Part shown: positions 1 through 7,189 of the stretch, one piece after another
Layout of the letters: each line of letters starts with the position of its first letter
Position numbering within the stretch: position 1 is the stretch's first letter
Source: Flavobacteria bacterium RIFCSPLOWO2_12_FULL_31_7
Lineage (GTDB): Bacteria; Bacteroidota; Bacteroidia; Flavobacteriales; Flavobacteriaceae
Length of the DNA: 13,507 nt
Assembly: GCA_001800945.1 (NCBI GenBank)
Contig: MGWJ01000003.1
Span: forward strand, 1-13,507
Direction of reading: 5' to 3'
Program-made: the position numbers and the translations under genes
Notes under the pieces: generated by a model
What the model saw: only the letters and a program-made list of their open reading frames with translations
Databases searched by the model: none
Told to the model about the DNA's origin: nothing

Positions 1-3000
1 CAAATTGCTTGGCAATTACACGATGAGATGGGAAATCTTATCGAACATCAAGATTATTTAATTAAGCCAGAAGGGTATAATATTCCTTATGACGCAGAAA
101 GGATTCATGGAATTTCTACTGAATTAGCCACGGGAGAAGGTCATGATTTAAGCGAAATTCTTGAAAAATTTAATATTGCTTTATCACAATCAAAGTACAT
201 TGTTGGTCAAAATGTAGGCTTTGACGTAAATATTATGGGCTGCGAATTTCATCGTTTTGGAATTCCTACCGATTTAACTCAAATGCCCGTTTTAGATACG
301 TGTACGGAAACTACCGCACAATTATTAAAATTACCAGGCGGTAGAGGTGGAAGGTTTAAATTGCCAACTTTAACAGAATTACACGAATATTTATTTAACG
401 AAAAATTCGCCGAAGCACACAACGCAACTGCCGATGTGGAGGCTACTACGAGATGTTTTCTAGAATTAGTAAAACGTGGCAATTTTAATGCAAATGAACT
501 GCCAGTTTCTGACGACTATTACACAGCTTTCAGAACTAACAATCCAGAGGTAAAACCAATCGGATTAAAACACGTTAATTTAAAACAAGCTTCGGCAAGT
601 TTACGCGAAAAATTACAACAACAACTTCCTAAAGATATTGAAATCTTGCCAGAAGATTTGGAAGATATTTCAGATGTAGCTTTTGCGCATTTACACAATC
701 ATTCCCAGTTTTCGGTATTGCAATCAACTATTTCCATTCCGAAATTGATTGAAAATACGGCCAAACAAAAAATGCCAGCTGTCGCTCTTACCGATATTGG
801 TAACATGATGGGAGCATTTCAATTCGTGAGCGGAATTCTAAATCATAATAAAGCTGCAGAAGCTAAGAATAAGGAATTAACAGAAGCGGGCGAACAACCA
901 ACAGAAACTATCATCAAACCTATTGTGGGTTGTGAATTTTTTGTTTGTAACAATCATAAAGATAAATCGAATAAAGACAACGGGTATCAAGTGGTTTTCT
1001 TAGCCAAGAACAAAAATGGTTACCATAATTTAGCAAAATTGTCTTCAAAAGCTTATACAGATGGTTTCTATTATGTGCCGCGTATCGATAAAGAATTGAT
1101 CAAAGAGTTTAAAGACGATATTATTGTTTTAACAGGAAGTTTGTATGGTGAAGTACCAAATAAAATCCTGAATATAGGTGAAAATCAAGCCGAAGAAGCC
1201 TTGCTGTGGTGGAAAGAACAATTTGGAGATGATTTGTATATCGAATTAATGAATCACAATCAAGAAGATGAAAAAGCGGTAAATACTACGCTAATTCAAT
1301 TTTCTAGAAAACATAATGTAAAGTTAATTGCCACAAACAATACCTTTTACATCAATAAAGAAGACGCCAACGCTCACGACATTTTATTGTGTGTGAAAGA
1401 TGGTGAAAAACAAGCTACACCAATTGGTAGAGGTCGTGGCTATCGTTTCGGATTACCGAATCAGGAATACTATTTCAAGTCGACCAACGAAATGAAGAAA
1501 TTGTTTCCGCAAACACCGGAAGCTATCAGTAATATTCAAGAAATTGTTGATAAAATTGAAATTTATTCGCTTTCGCGAGATGTATTACTTCCAAAATTTG
1601 ATATTCCTGTGGAGTTTCAAGTTGCAGAGGATATAGAAGATAAAGGTGTTCGAGGTGAAAATGCCTATTTGCGTCATTTAACTTATGAAGGCGCTAAAAG
1701 AAGATACGAAGAAATTACACCAGAAATAGAAGAACGTCTAGATTTCGAATTGTTAACTATTAGTAATTCAGGTTATCCAGGATATTTCTTAATTGTGCAA
1801 GATTTCATTGCAGAAGCTCGTAAAATGGATGTTTCTGTTGGGCCAGGTCGTGGTTCGGCAGCAGGTTCTGCGGTGGCGTATTGTTTAGGAATTACGAATA
1901 TCGATCCTATTAAATACGATTTGCTTTTTGAGCGTTTCTTAAATCCAGACCGTGTATCGATGCCCGATATTGATATCGATTTTGATGATGAAGGTCGTGG
2001 TCGAGTGATGGATTATGTAATTAAAAAATATGGTTCCAATCAAGTAGCGCAAATTATCACGTATGGTAAGATGGCTACAAAATCAGCTATTAGAGATACG
2101 GCTCGCGTATTAGATTTGCCCTTGTTTGAAGCCGATAGAATTGCCAAATTAATTCCAGCCATGATGCCTGGAAAATGGAATTTGGCGCGTTTTCTTTCGG
2201 AAAAAGAAGAAGAAGTGAAAAAAGCCGTTCGTTCAGACGAGTTTGATCGGGTGAAAGAATTAATCGAAATCGCTAATCAAGGTGAACTGTCTGGAGAAAC
2301 CATTCAACAAGCCAAAATATTAGAAGGTTCATTAAGAAATACTGGAATTCACGCGTGTGGTGTGATCATTACACCTGATGATATTACGAATTTCGTACCT
2401 GTAACTACCGCAAAAGATTCGGACTTATACGTGACCCAATTTGATAATGCTGTTGCAGAAAGTGCTGGATTGTTAAAAATGGACTTCTTAGGGTTAAAAA
2501 CCTTAACGCTAATAAAGGATACCGTTAAACTGGTTAAATACAAGAGAGGTATCGATTTAAATCCAGATGTGTTTCCAATTGACGATAAAAAAACATACGA
2601 ATTGTTCCAACGTGGCGAAACGGTAGGTATTTTCCAATACGAATCACCCGGAATGCAGAAGTATCTGAAAGATTTAAAGCCAACGGTTTTCGGAGATTTA
2701 ATTGCGATGAATGCCTTATATCGACCAGGTCCGTTAGAATATATTCCTTCTTTTGTACGAAGAAAAAACGGCTTAGAAGAAATCACCTATGATTTACCAG
2801 CTTGTGAAGAATATCTTGCAGAAACCTACGGAATTACGGTGTATCAGGAACAGGTGATGCTTCTGTCGCAATCCTTAGCGGGCTTTTCTAAAGGTGATGC
2901 CGATGTACTTCGTAAAGCGATGGGTAAAAAACAAAAAGATGTTCTAGATAAAATGAAGTCTAAATTCATCGATCAAGCTAAAGCAAAAGGACACGATGAA

Positions 3001-4437
3001 CAAAAATTAGATAAAATTTGGACCGACTGGGAAGCGTTTGCGAGTTACGCCTTCAATAAATCGCACTCCACTTGTTATGCTTGGATTGCTTATCAAACAG
3101 CTTATTTGAAAGCGCATTATCCTGCAGAATATATGGCGGCGGTACTTTCTAATAATATGAATGATATCAAATCCGTATCGTTTTTTATGGAAGAATGTAA
3201 ACGTATGGGCTTAGAAGTTTTAGGTCCGGATGTGAATGAATCTTTCTATAAATTTACAGTAAACGATAATAATGCGATTCGTTTCGGAATGGGAGCCATT
3301 AAAGGAGTTGGAGAAAATGCCGTAAAAACTATCGTAGAATGCAGAAAAGAAGCGCGTTATAAATCTATTTTCGATTTAGCTAAACGTATTGATTTACGTG
3401 CTGCTAATAAAAAAGCTTTTGAAAACTTAGCATTAGCAGGTGGTTTTGATGAATTTTGCGATACCCATAGAGCGCAATATTTCCATTCGGATGGTGATAA
3501 TATTACTTTTCTTGAAAAAGCGATGCGTTTCGGTGCGAAGTTTCAAGAGAACGAAAATTCTTCTCAGGTGAGTTTGTTTGGTGATGCTTCGGATGTACAA
3601 ATTGCTGAACCTGTTGTGCCGCCTTGTGAAGAATGGAATACTTTAGAGAAATTATCTCGGGAGAAAGAAGTAGTAGGAATTTATATTTCAGGTCATCCAT
3701 TGGACGATTATAAATTTGAAATGAAATATTTCTGCAATACTAAATTACAAGCGCTAAATAATTTAGAGCCTCTAGTAGGTAAAAATTTATCGTTTGGAGG
3801 AATTGTTTCGAATGTGCAACATAGAACCACACAACAAAATAAAGGTTGGGCAACTTTCAATATTGAAGGGTATGAAGAGACTTTCGAATTCAGAATATTT
3901 AACGAAGAATATTTGAAATTCCGTCATTATTTGGTTCAAAATCAGTTTGTTTTTATTAAAATTTTTGTAAAAGAAGGTTGGGCAAATAAGGAAACTGGTA
4001 AAAAATCGGATCCTAGAATTAACTTTTTACACATGCAAAGTTTGCAAGATGTTTTGCCAGATTTTGCCAAAAAACTAACGGTTCAATTGCCAATTGAAGA
4101 ATTGAAAGAGCAATTAATTTCGAAATTAAATGAACTTTTCTCTAATCATCAAGGCGATTTAAATGTAACTTTTGAATTGTTAGAATTAGAAAAAGTCAAA
4201 CGATTTGTAAAACGTGAAATTGAAATTGATGAAGATCTTCAAGATGAAACTGTAATTGATTCGGATGATGAGGTGGAAAATACTACTGAAATTATCGTAG
4301 AAAATCAAATGGAAGAAATTGAAGAAACCATCATAAAAAATAAACTTGAAATGCCAAGTCGAAAATTAAAAATTAATATTTCAAAAGAATTGTTGGAAGG
4401 TCTGGAAAAAATGCAAATTAATTTTAAGTTGAATTGA
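1..4437 (+). CDS. dnaE: DNA polymerase III alpha subunit with fused N-terminal proofreading exonuclease (5'-partial)
   Basis: Replicative DNA polymerase catalytic subunit. The frame is open from base 1, so the gene begins outside the window; the ExoI motif (normally DxETTG) and perhaps 30 residues are missing. Numbering from the first visible Met (base 28): a DnaQ-type DEDDh exonuclease domain at about 1-150 has ExoII NVGFD (N62, D66) and ExoIII HNATAD (H131, D136). A PHP domain begins at HLHNH (221-225). The polymerase core has GPGRGSAAGS (605-614) and PDIDIDF with catalytic D647 and D649, and a third Asp at D819 in KMDFLGL. A helix-hairpin-helix region lies near 1090-1120, a beta-clamp motif QVSLF at 1180-1184, then an OB fold and an acidic tail (about 1400-1437) before a conserved-looking basic end. 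The visible 1478 codons fit the 1450-1510 residues I recall for flavobacterial exonuclease-polymerase fusions. In the PHP domain the usual TDHGN reads TDIGN (I257), which suggests a lost metal site. Confidence 0.97.
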   Translation, partial: QIAWQLHDEMGNLIEHQDYLIKPEGYNIPYDAERIHGISTELATGEGHDLSEILEKFNIALSQSKYIVGQNVGFDVNIMGCEFHRFGIPTDLTQMPVLDTCTETTAQLLKLPGGRGGRFKLPTLTELHEYLFNEKFAEAHNATADVEATTRCFLELVKRGNFNANELPVSDDYYTAFRTNNPEVKPIGLKHVNLKQASASLREKLQQQLPKDIEILPEDLEDISDVAFAHLHNHSQFSVLQSTISIPKLIENTAKQKMPAVALTDIGNMMGAFQFVSGILNHNKAAEAKNKELTEAGEQPTETIIKPIVGCEFFVCNNHKDKSNKDNGYQVVFLAKNKNGYHNLAKLSSKAYTDGFYYVPRIDKELIKEFKDDIIVLTGSLYGEVPNKILNIGENQAEEALLWWKEQFGDDLYIELMNHNQEDEKAVNTTLIQFSRKHNVKLIATNNTFYINKEDANAHDILLCVKDGEKQATPIGRGRGYRFGLPNQEYYFKSTNEMKKLFPQTPEAISNIQEIVDKIEIYSLSRDVLLPKFDIPVEFQVAEDIEDKGVRGENAYLRHLTYEGAKRRYEEITPEIEERLDFELLTISNSGYPGYFLIVQDFIAEARKMDVSVGPGRGSAAGSAVAYCLGITNIDPIKYDLLFERFLNPDRVSMPDIDIDFDDEGRGRVMDYVIKKYGSNQVAQIITYGKMATKSAIRDTARVLDLPLFEADRIAKLIPAMMPGKWNLARFLSEKEEEVKKAVRSDEFDRVKELIEIANQGELSGETIQQAKILEGSLRNTGIHACGVIITPDDITNFVPVTTAKDSDLYVTQFDNAVAESAGLLKMDFLGLKTLTLIKDTVKLVKYKRGIDLNPDVFPIDDKKTYELFQRGETVGIFQYESPGMQKYLKDLKPTVFGDLIAMNALYRPGPLEYIPSFVRRKNGLEEITYDLPACEEYLAETYGITVYQEQVMLLSQSLAGFSKGDADVLRKAMGKKQKDVLDKMKSKFIDQAKAKGHDEQKLDKIWTDWEAFASYAFNKSHSTCYAWIAYQTAYLKAHYPAEYMAAVLSNNMNDIKSVSFFMEECKRMGLEVLGPDVNESFYKFTVNDNNAIRFGMGAIKGVGENAVKTIVECRKEARYKSIFDLAKRIDLRAANKKAFENLALAGGFDEFCDTHRAQYFHSDGDNITFLEKAMRFGAKFQENENSSQVSLFGDASDVQIAEPVVPPCEEWNTLEKLSREKEVVGIYISGHPLDDYKFEMKYFCNTKLQALNNLEPLVGKNLSFGGIVSNVQHRTTQQNKGWATFNIEGYEETFEFRIFNEEYLKFRHYLVQNQFVFIKIFVKEGWANKETGKKSDPRINFLHMQSLQDVLPDFAKKLTVQLPIEELKEQLISKLNELFSNHQGDLNVTFELLELEKVKRFVKREIEIDEDLQDETVIDSDDEVENTTEIIVENQMEEIEETIIKNKLEMPSRKLKINISKELLEGLEKMQINFKLN

Positions 4438-4449
4438 TTTCCTGTTATG

Positions 4450-4480
4450 TTAAGCCGAACTCGTTTCAGCTTCTAATTTT
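4450..4480 (+). terminator. Possible weak terminator after dnaE
   Basis: AAGCCGAA (4452-4459) can pair with TTTCAGCTT (4464-4472) through a 4+3 bp stem with one C-A mismatch, followed by the T-rich tract CTAATTTT. A separate 8-bp inverted repeat, TGTTAAGC (4448-4455) and GCTTAACA (4488-4495), overlaps it and offers an alternative long-loop fold. The position just past the dnaE stop supports termination, but the U-tract is interrupted and the stem is imperfect. Confidence 0.35.
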
Positions 4481-4543
4481 ATCAATTGCTTAACACAATT
4501 AGTAACGTAAATCTCCGAACTTAGCAATATTAACATTTTGATT

Positions 4544-5116
4544 ATGAAAAAGATACTTTTTATACTTCTAGCTATTTCAAATATAAGTTTGGCTCAAATC
4601 GCAGCAAGTGCTGAAGATATTTCACCTTTATTAATTGGTGAAAAAATTCCAAAACAAGATTTGGTTTCAGTAGATGATAAATTAATTTCTACAACTGAAA
4701 TTTTCAATAAAAAAACAGTTTTGATTGTATATCGTGGTGGTTGGTGTCCGTATTGTAATTCACAATTAATGGAAATGCAGGAAATTGAAAGTCAAATTAT
4801 TGCGTTAGGTTATCAAATTGTAGCGGTTAGTCCGGATTCGCCAAAGTTTTTAAAGCAAACCACAACAGAAGACCAATTGAATTATCAATTATTTTCGGAT
4901 AGTGATGGTAAGTTTTCTGAAGCATTAGGCATCGCTTTTAAAAGAGAAAAACCAAAGTTAGAAAAATATTCAGAAGGTAAAAATCCAGGTTTTTTGCCAG
5001 TTCCATCGGTTTATGTACTCAACGAAAATAGAGAAATTGAGTTTTTATACATCAATCCCGATTATTCAAAAAGATTGAAAGGTGATTTGTTGTTGGCCGT
5101 GTTAAAAAATTTATAA
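4544..5116 (+). CDS. Exported peroxiredoxin-like (AhpC/TSA family) thiol protein
   Basis: A 190-residue thioredoxin-fold protein of the AhpC/TSA (peroxiredoxin-like) type, probably reducing peroxides or exchanging disulfides in the periplasm. The N-terminus MKKILFILLAISNISLAQ is a clear signal peptide with a likely cut after SLA. The active-site segment VYRGGWCPYC carries C68 and C71, followed by LMEMQEIESQI and the strand YQIVAVSPDSP, which is typical of the family. A CxxC pair instead of the single peroxidatic cysteine of classical peroxiredoxins makes a redox role other than peroxidase possible. The ATG at 4544 is preferred over the in-frame TTG at 4538, because it gives a standard signal peptide. 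No Shine-Dalgarno sequence and no convincing promoter are seen in the 106-bp gap after dnaE. It lies just upstream of trxA, but that gene has its own promoter, and the exported protein would not meet cytoplasmic thioredoxin directly. Confidence 0.85.
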   Translation: MKKILFILLAISNISLAQIAASAEDISPLLIGEKIPKQDLVSVDDKLISTTEIFNKKTVLIVYRGGWCPYCNSQLMEMQEIESQIIALGYQIVAVSPDSPKFLKQTTTEDQLNYQLFSDSDGKFSEALGIAFKREKPKLEKYSEGKNPGFLPVPSVYVLNENREIEFLYINPDYSKRLKGDLLLAVLKNL

Positions 5117-5161
5117 ATTGATTTTTCTAATCATTTAATAGTTAAAAGAAATCATAATTTT

Positions 5162-5192
5162 TTTCACACCTTAAATATATTTTCTACTTTCG
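5162..5192 (+). promoter_or_regulatory. Probable trxA promoter
   Basis: TTTC (5162-5165), 19 bp, then TACTTTCG (5185-5192). This matches the Bacteroidetes consensus TTTG-N17-23-TAnnTTTG with one mismatch in each box, and has the same 19-bp spacing as two better promoters in this window. Transcription would start near 5197, giving a leader of about 36 nt before the trxA ATG. The promoter call is inference from consensus. Confidence 0.55.
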
Positions 5193-5232
5193 CATTACAA
5201 TAATTAAGTATTAAAAACATAAACAAAGCAAT

Positions 5233-5550
5233 ATGGCATTAGCAATCACAGATGCTACTTTTGAAGAAGTAGTATTAAAATCAGATAAACCAGTAGTAGT
5301 AGATTTTTGGGCAGCTTGGTGTGGGCCATGTAGAATGGTTGGGCCAGTTATTGATGAGGTAGCTACAGAATACGATGGAAAAGCAGTTGTTGGAAAAGTA
5401 GATGTAGATGCGAATCAAGAATTTGCTGCAAAATACGGAGTAAGAAATATTCCAACGGTATTAGTTTTCCAAAACGGAGAAGTAGTAGGAAGACAAGTTG
5501 GAGTTGCTCCAAAGAAAACCTACACAGACGCTATTGACGCTTTATTATAA
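5233..5550 (+). CDS. trxA: Thioredoxin
   Basis: Cytoplasmic thioredoxin of 105 residues, the usual length. It reduces protein disulfides and is recharged by thioredoxin reductase, which is not in this window. It has the classical active site WCGPC (W29, C30, C33) within DFWAAWCGPCRM, the buried Asp of VVVDFWA, and the cis-proline loop RNIPT (P74). There is no signal peptide. The start is the only sensible ATG and no Shine-Dalgarno sequence precedes it, as expected in Bacteroidetes. It stands as a single-gene unit with a promoter at 5162-5192 and a strong terminator at 5569-5612. Confidence 0.97.
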   Translation: MALAITDATFEEVVLKSDKPVVVDFWAAWCGPCRMVGPVIDEVATEYDGKAVVGKVDVDANQEFAAKYGVRNIPTVLVFQNGEVVGRQVGVAPKKTYTDAIDALL

Positions 5551-5568
5551 TAGCAAAGTAGATAAATG

Positions 5569-5612
5569 AAAAAGGTTCGTCTCGTTCTCAAAACGAGATT
5601 GAGCCTTTTTTT
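5569..5612 (+). terminator. Rho-independent terminator of trxA
   Basis: AAAAGG and TCTCGTT on the left arm pair with AACGAGA and CCTTTT on the right arm, with small internal mismatches (TTCG opposite TTGAG). The loop is CTCA or similar, and seven T residues follow (5606-5612). The A-tract on the left arm could let it work in both directions, but no minus-strand gene ends here. Confidence 0.88.
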
Positions 5613-5621
5613 GTATTCTTT

Positions 5622-5652
5622 TTTGTCTTCCAAAATATAAAAACTATATTTG
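5622..5652 (+). promoter_or_regulatory. Near-consensus Bacteroidetes promoter abutting the DUF58 start codon
   Basis: TTTG (5622-5625), 19 bp, TATATTTG (5645-5652). Both boxes match the Bacteroidetes primary sigma consensus exactly. The final G is only three bases before the ATG at 5656, so the predicted start site falls on or next to that ATG. Either the mRNA is leaderless or another promoter drives the gene. Confidence 0.65.
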
Positions 5653-5655
5653 AGT

Positions 5656-6582
5656 ATGAATTTAGAATCGCATCTCGAAAAAATATCTCAGTTTAAAAAT
5701 TTAGAACTTTTGGCTAATCAAATTGTGGAAGGTTTTATTTCTGGTATGCATAAAAGTCCGTTTCATGGTTTTTCTGCCGAATTTGCCGAACATAAAATTT
5801 ATAATCAAGGCGAAAGTACCAAACATATAGATTGGAAATTATTTGCGAAAACCGACAGGTTATATACGAAAAAGTACGAAGAAGAAACCAATTTGCGTTG
5901 TCATATCATTCTAGATAATTCTTCTTCGATGCATTATCCAAAATTGAAAGACAATCAGTTGTTTTCTGAAAGTAAAATAGGGTTTTCGGTATTAGCAGCG
6001 GCGGTCTTAATGAATTTACTTAAAAAACAACGTGATGCCATTGGTGTTTCAATTTATTCGGATACCTATGAATATTATGCGTCAGAAAAGGGAAGTGAGC
6101 GTCATCACAGAATGATTTTGAATCAGTTCGAAAATGTTTTAAATGATCCGAAAGATTCTAAAAAAACAGATACTGTAACTTTTTTACATCAAATTGCTGA
6201 AAAAGTTCACCGTCGTTCTATGATTGTTTTATTTACGGATATGTTTATTGGAGAAGATAATGAAAAGCTTTTTAAGGCCTTACAGCATCTAAAACACAAC
6301 AAACATAAAGTAGTTTTGTTTCATGTTTACGATGGAAAAACAGAATTAAATTTCAATTTTGACAACACACCACGTAAATTTATAGATGTTGAAACAGGAG
6401 AAGAAGTCAATTTATTTGCCGAAAATATGAAAGAAAGTTACGAAAAAGTAGTTAAAAACTATTTTGACAACATTTCTAATACTTGTTCTGCGTATAAAAT
6501 TAAGTATGTTCCTGTTTCGGTAGACGAAAAATTTGAAAAAATTATCACAACATATTTAGTTGAAAAACAGAAGTTTGGCTAA
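5656..6582 (+). CDS. DUF58 domain-containing protein (vWA-like)
   Basis: A 308-residue cytoplasmic protein of the DUF58 family, whose C-terminal half resembles a von Willebrand factor A fold. Evidence is the family-typical segment GESTKHIDWKLFAKTDRLYTKKYEEE at about 50-80, followed by strand HIILDNSSSM with a MIDAS-like DxSxS (D87, S89, S91) and a second acidic strand IVLFTDMF (D195). No transmembrane helix is seen. DUF58 proteins usually sit beside a MoxR AAA ATPase and Bat/vWA membrane proteins and are thought to act in chaperone-like or metal-insertion assemblies. None of those partners is in this window, so its role here is open. The ATG at 5656 is preferred to the in-frame TTG at 5650, which lies inside the promoter box. 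A possible A/T-only terminator follows. Confidence 0.9.
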   Translation: MNLESHLEKISQFKNLELLANQIVEGFISGMHKSPFHGFSAEFAEHKIYNQGESTKHIDWKLFAKTDRLYTKKYEEETNLRCHIILDNSSSMHYPKLKDNQLFSESKIGFSVLAAAVLMNLLKKQRDAIGVSIYSDTYEYYASEKGSERHHRMILNQFENVLNDPKDSKKTDTVTFLHQIAEKVHRRSMIVLFTDMFIGEDNEKLFKALQHLKHNKHKVVLFHVYDGKTELNFNFDNTPRKFIDVETGEEVNLFAENMKESYEKVVKNYFDNISNTCSAYKIKYVPVSVDEKFEKIITTYLVEKQKFG

Positions 6583-6588
6583 AAAATT

Positions 6589-6610
6589 AAAAAATAATAT
6601 AATATTTTTT
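6589..6610 (+). terminator. Possible A/T-only hairpin terminator after DUF58 gene
   Basis: AAAAAATA (6589-6596) and TATTTTTT (6603-6610) form a perfect 8-bp stem with a 6-nt loop, seven bases past the stop codon. The stem has no G or C, so it is weak and could be chance in AT-rich sequence. Its position between the gene and the tRNA promoter favours a terminator. Confidence 0.35.
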
Positions 6611-6619
6611 ATCAAAATA

Positions 6620-6650
6620 TTTGCAGGTTTAAAAAACTGTAGTATATTTG
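6620..6650 (+). promoter_or_regulatory. Promoter of the first tRNA-Asp gene
   Basis: TTTG (6620-6623), 19 bp, TATATTTG (6643-6650): an exact match to the Bacteroidetes consensus with the same spacing as the DUF58 promoter. Its 3' box ends 18 bases before the mature tRNA 5' end, giving a short leader that contains TCGCATTACA (6654-6663). Confidence 0.75.
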
Positions 6651-6668
6651 CACTCGCATTACAGCAAC

Positions 6669-6742
6669 GGTTTGGTAGTTCAGTTGGTTAGAATACCTGC
6701 CTGTCACGCAGGGGGTCGCGGGTTCGAGTCCCGTCCAGACCG
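6669..6742 (+). tRNA. tRNA-Asp (GUC), copy 1
   Basis: A 74-nt cloverleaf. Acceptor arm GGTTTGG pairs with CCAGACC (one G-U pair). The D arm is GTTC/GAAT. The anticodon arm CCTGC/GCAGG encloses loop CTGTCAC with anticodon GTC, reading GAC and GAU (Asp). The T arm GCGGG/CCCGT encloses TTCGAGT. The discriminator base is G73, an aspartate identity base. CCA is not encoded, since GCAAAA follows. It is identical to the second copy at 7190. Confidence 0.97.
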
Positions 6743-6753
6743 CAAAATTTGGG

Positions 6754-6783
6754 AAGCATTCTGAGAAATCGGAATGCTTTTTT
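6754..6783 (+). terminator. Terminator of tRNA-Asp copy 1
   Basis: AAGCATTC (6754-6761) pairs with GAATGCTT (6772-6779) around a 10-nt loop, followed by a T run to 6783. An additional outer pair, ATTTGGG (6747-6753) and CCCAAAT (6785-6791), extends the stem around the U-tract and would let the transcript form a longer hairpin if read through. Confidence 0.88.
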
Positions 6784-6846
6784 GCCCAAATATCTTGAGG
6801 CTTCAAGAGGAACTTAGTTGTGTTGTTTACCCGAGAGATCGGGAAA

Positions 6847-6863
6847 GGTTTAGTAGTTAGACC
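6847..6863 (+). pseudogene. Possible tRNA-Asp remnant
   Basis: GGTTTAGTAGTTAGACC resembles the 5' end of the flanking tRNA-Asp (GGTTTGGTAGTT) joined to the end of its acceptor arm (AGACC), with the middle deleted. It is followed five bases later by a terminator hairpin, as both intact tRNAs are. At 17 bases the match may be chance, so this is only a candidate. Confidence 0.3.
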
Positions 6864-6867
6864 AATG

Positions 6868-6897
6868 AAAAGCTTTCCATTTTTGGAAGGCTTTTTT
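6868..6897 (+). terminator. Orphan terminator between the tRNA genes
   Basis: AAGCTTTCC (6870-6878) pairs with GGAAGGCTT (6885-6893), with one G-U pair and a 6-nt loop, followed by six T (6892-6897). No intact gene precedes it. It fits the idea that a third transcribed unit once stood here. Confidence 0.75.
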
Positions 6898-7142
6898 GAT
6901 TTTATAACGTTATGATTTTTTGATTTTTCAATTCATGAGATAATTTTATCGGGAAAGGTTTTTTTGATTTTACGACATTTTTAAAGAATATTTTTTAACA
7001 TTTGGGTTAAATTTTTTCGTTTTTTGCCTTTAAACCGAATTCATGAGGTTGTAATAAAAAAAATCTTTTCTTCAAAGGTTTCTGAAAATCAGTTTAATGG
7101 CTTTTAATTCAGTTTTTATTTTCGTATTATAGAATATATTTA

Positions 7143-7172
7143 TTTTTTTTAAGTAAAAGAATTATATCTTTG
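7143..7172 (+). promoter_or_regulatory. Promoter of the second tRNA-Asp gene
   Basis: TATCTTTG (7165-7172) is an exact TAnnTTTG box. The upstream box is poor: TTTT at 7143-7146 with an 18-bp spacer, inside a T tract. The box ends 17 bases before the tRNA 5' end, and the leader contains TCGCATTA (7175-7182) and GCAAC, as in copy 1. Confidence 0.6.
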
Positions 7173-7189
7173 CATCGCATTATCGCAAC

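Larger units (their letters stand above)
6838..6961 (+). repeat. Partial duplication, 14-bp unit ATCGGGAAAGGTTT twice
   Basis: ATCGGGAAAGGTTT occurs exactly at 6838-6851 and 6948-6961. After the first copy come a tRNA-like fragment and a terminator, then TTTTTTGATTTTATAACG. After the second copy the sequence runs straight into TTTTGATTTTACGAC. The two flanks therefore match on both sides, as if the second copy were a duplicate that lost the internal 38-odd bases. Confidence 0.6.
6784..7164. other. Gene-free spacer between the two tRNA-Asp genes
   Basis: No coding region is supported here. The left part (about 6795-6850) is richer in G and C than the rest and contains a small hairpin CCCGA-gaga-TCGGG (6830-6843). 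It also holds a tRNA-like fragment, a terminator and a partial duplication described separately. A 10-bp direct repeat AATTCATGAG occurs at 6930-6939 and 7038-7047. A weak stem TTTAAC/GTTAAA (6994-7011) followed by six T may be another terminator. The rest is A/T-rich sequence with nothing recognisable. A decayed gene or old tRNA cluster is plausible but unproven. Confidence 0.6.

Noticed and set aside
2349..2786. 145-codon minus-strand open frame inside dnaE
   Set aside because: It is a shadow of the polymerase core; the plus-strand frame has all catalytic motifs and the minus frame has no recognisable domain.
4528..4540. TAACATTTTG before the peroxiredoxin-like gene as a promoter box
   Set aside because: The spacing inside the box does not fit TAnnTTTG and no upstream TTTG is found at the right distance.
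6612..6806. Minus-strand open frame with the text WTGLEPATPCVTGRYSNQLNYQT
   Set aside because: It is the antisense translation of the tRNA-Asp gene, a well-known false protein.
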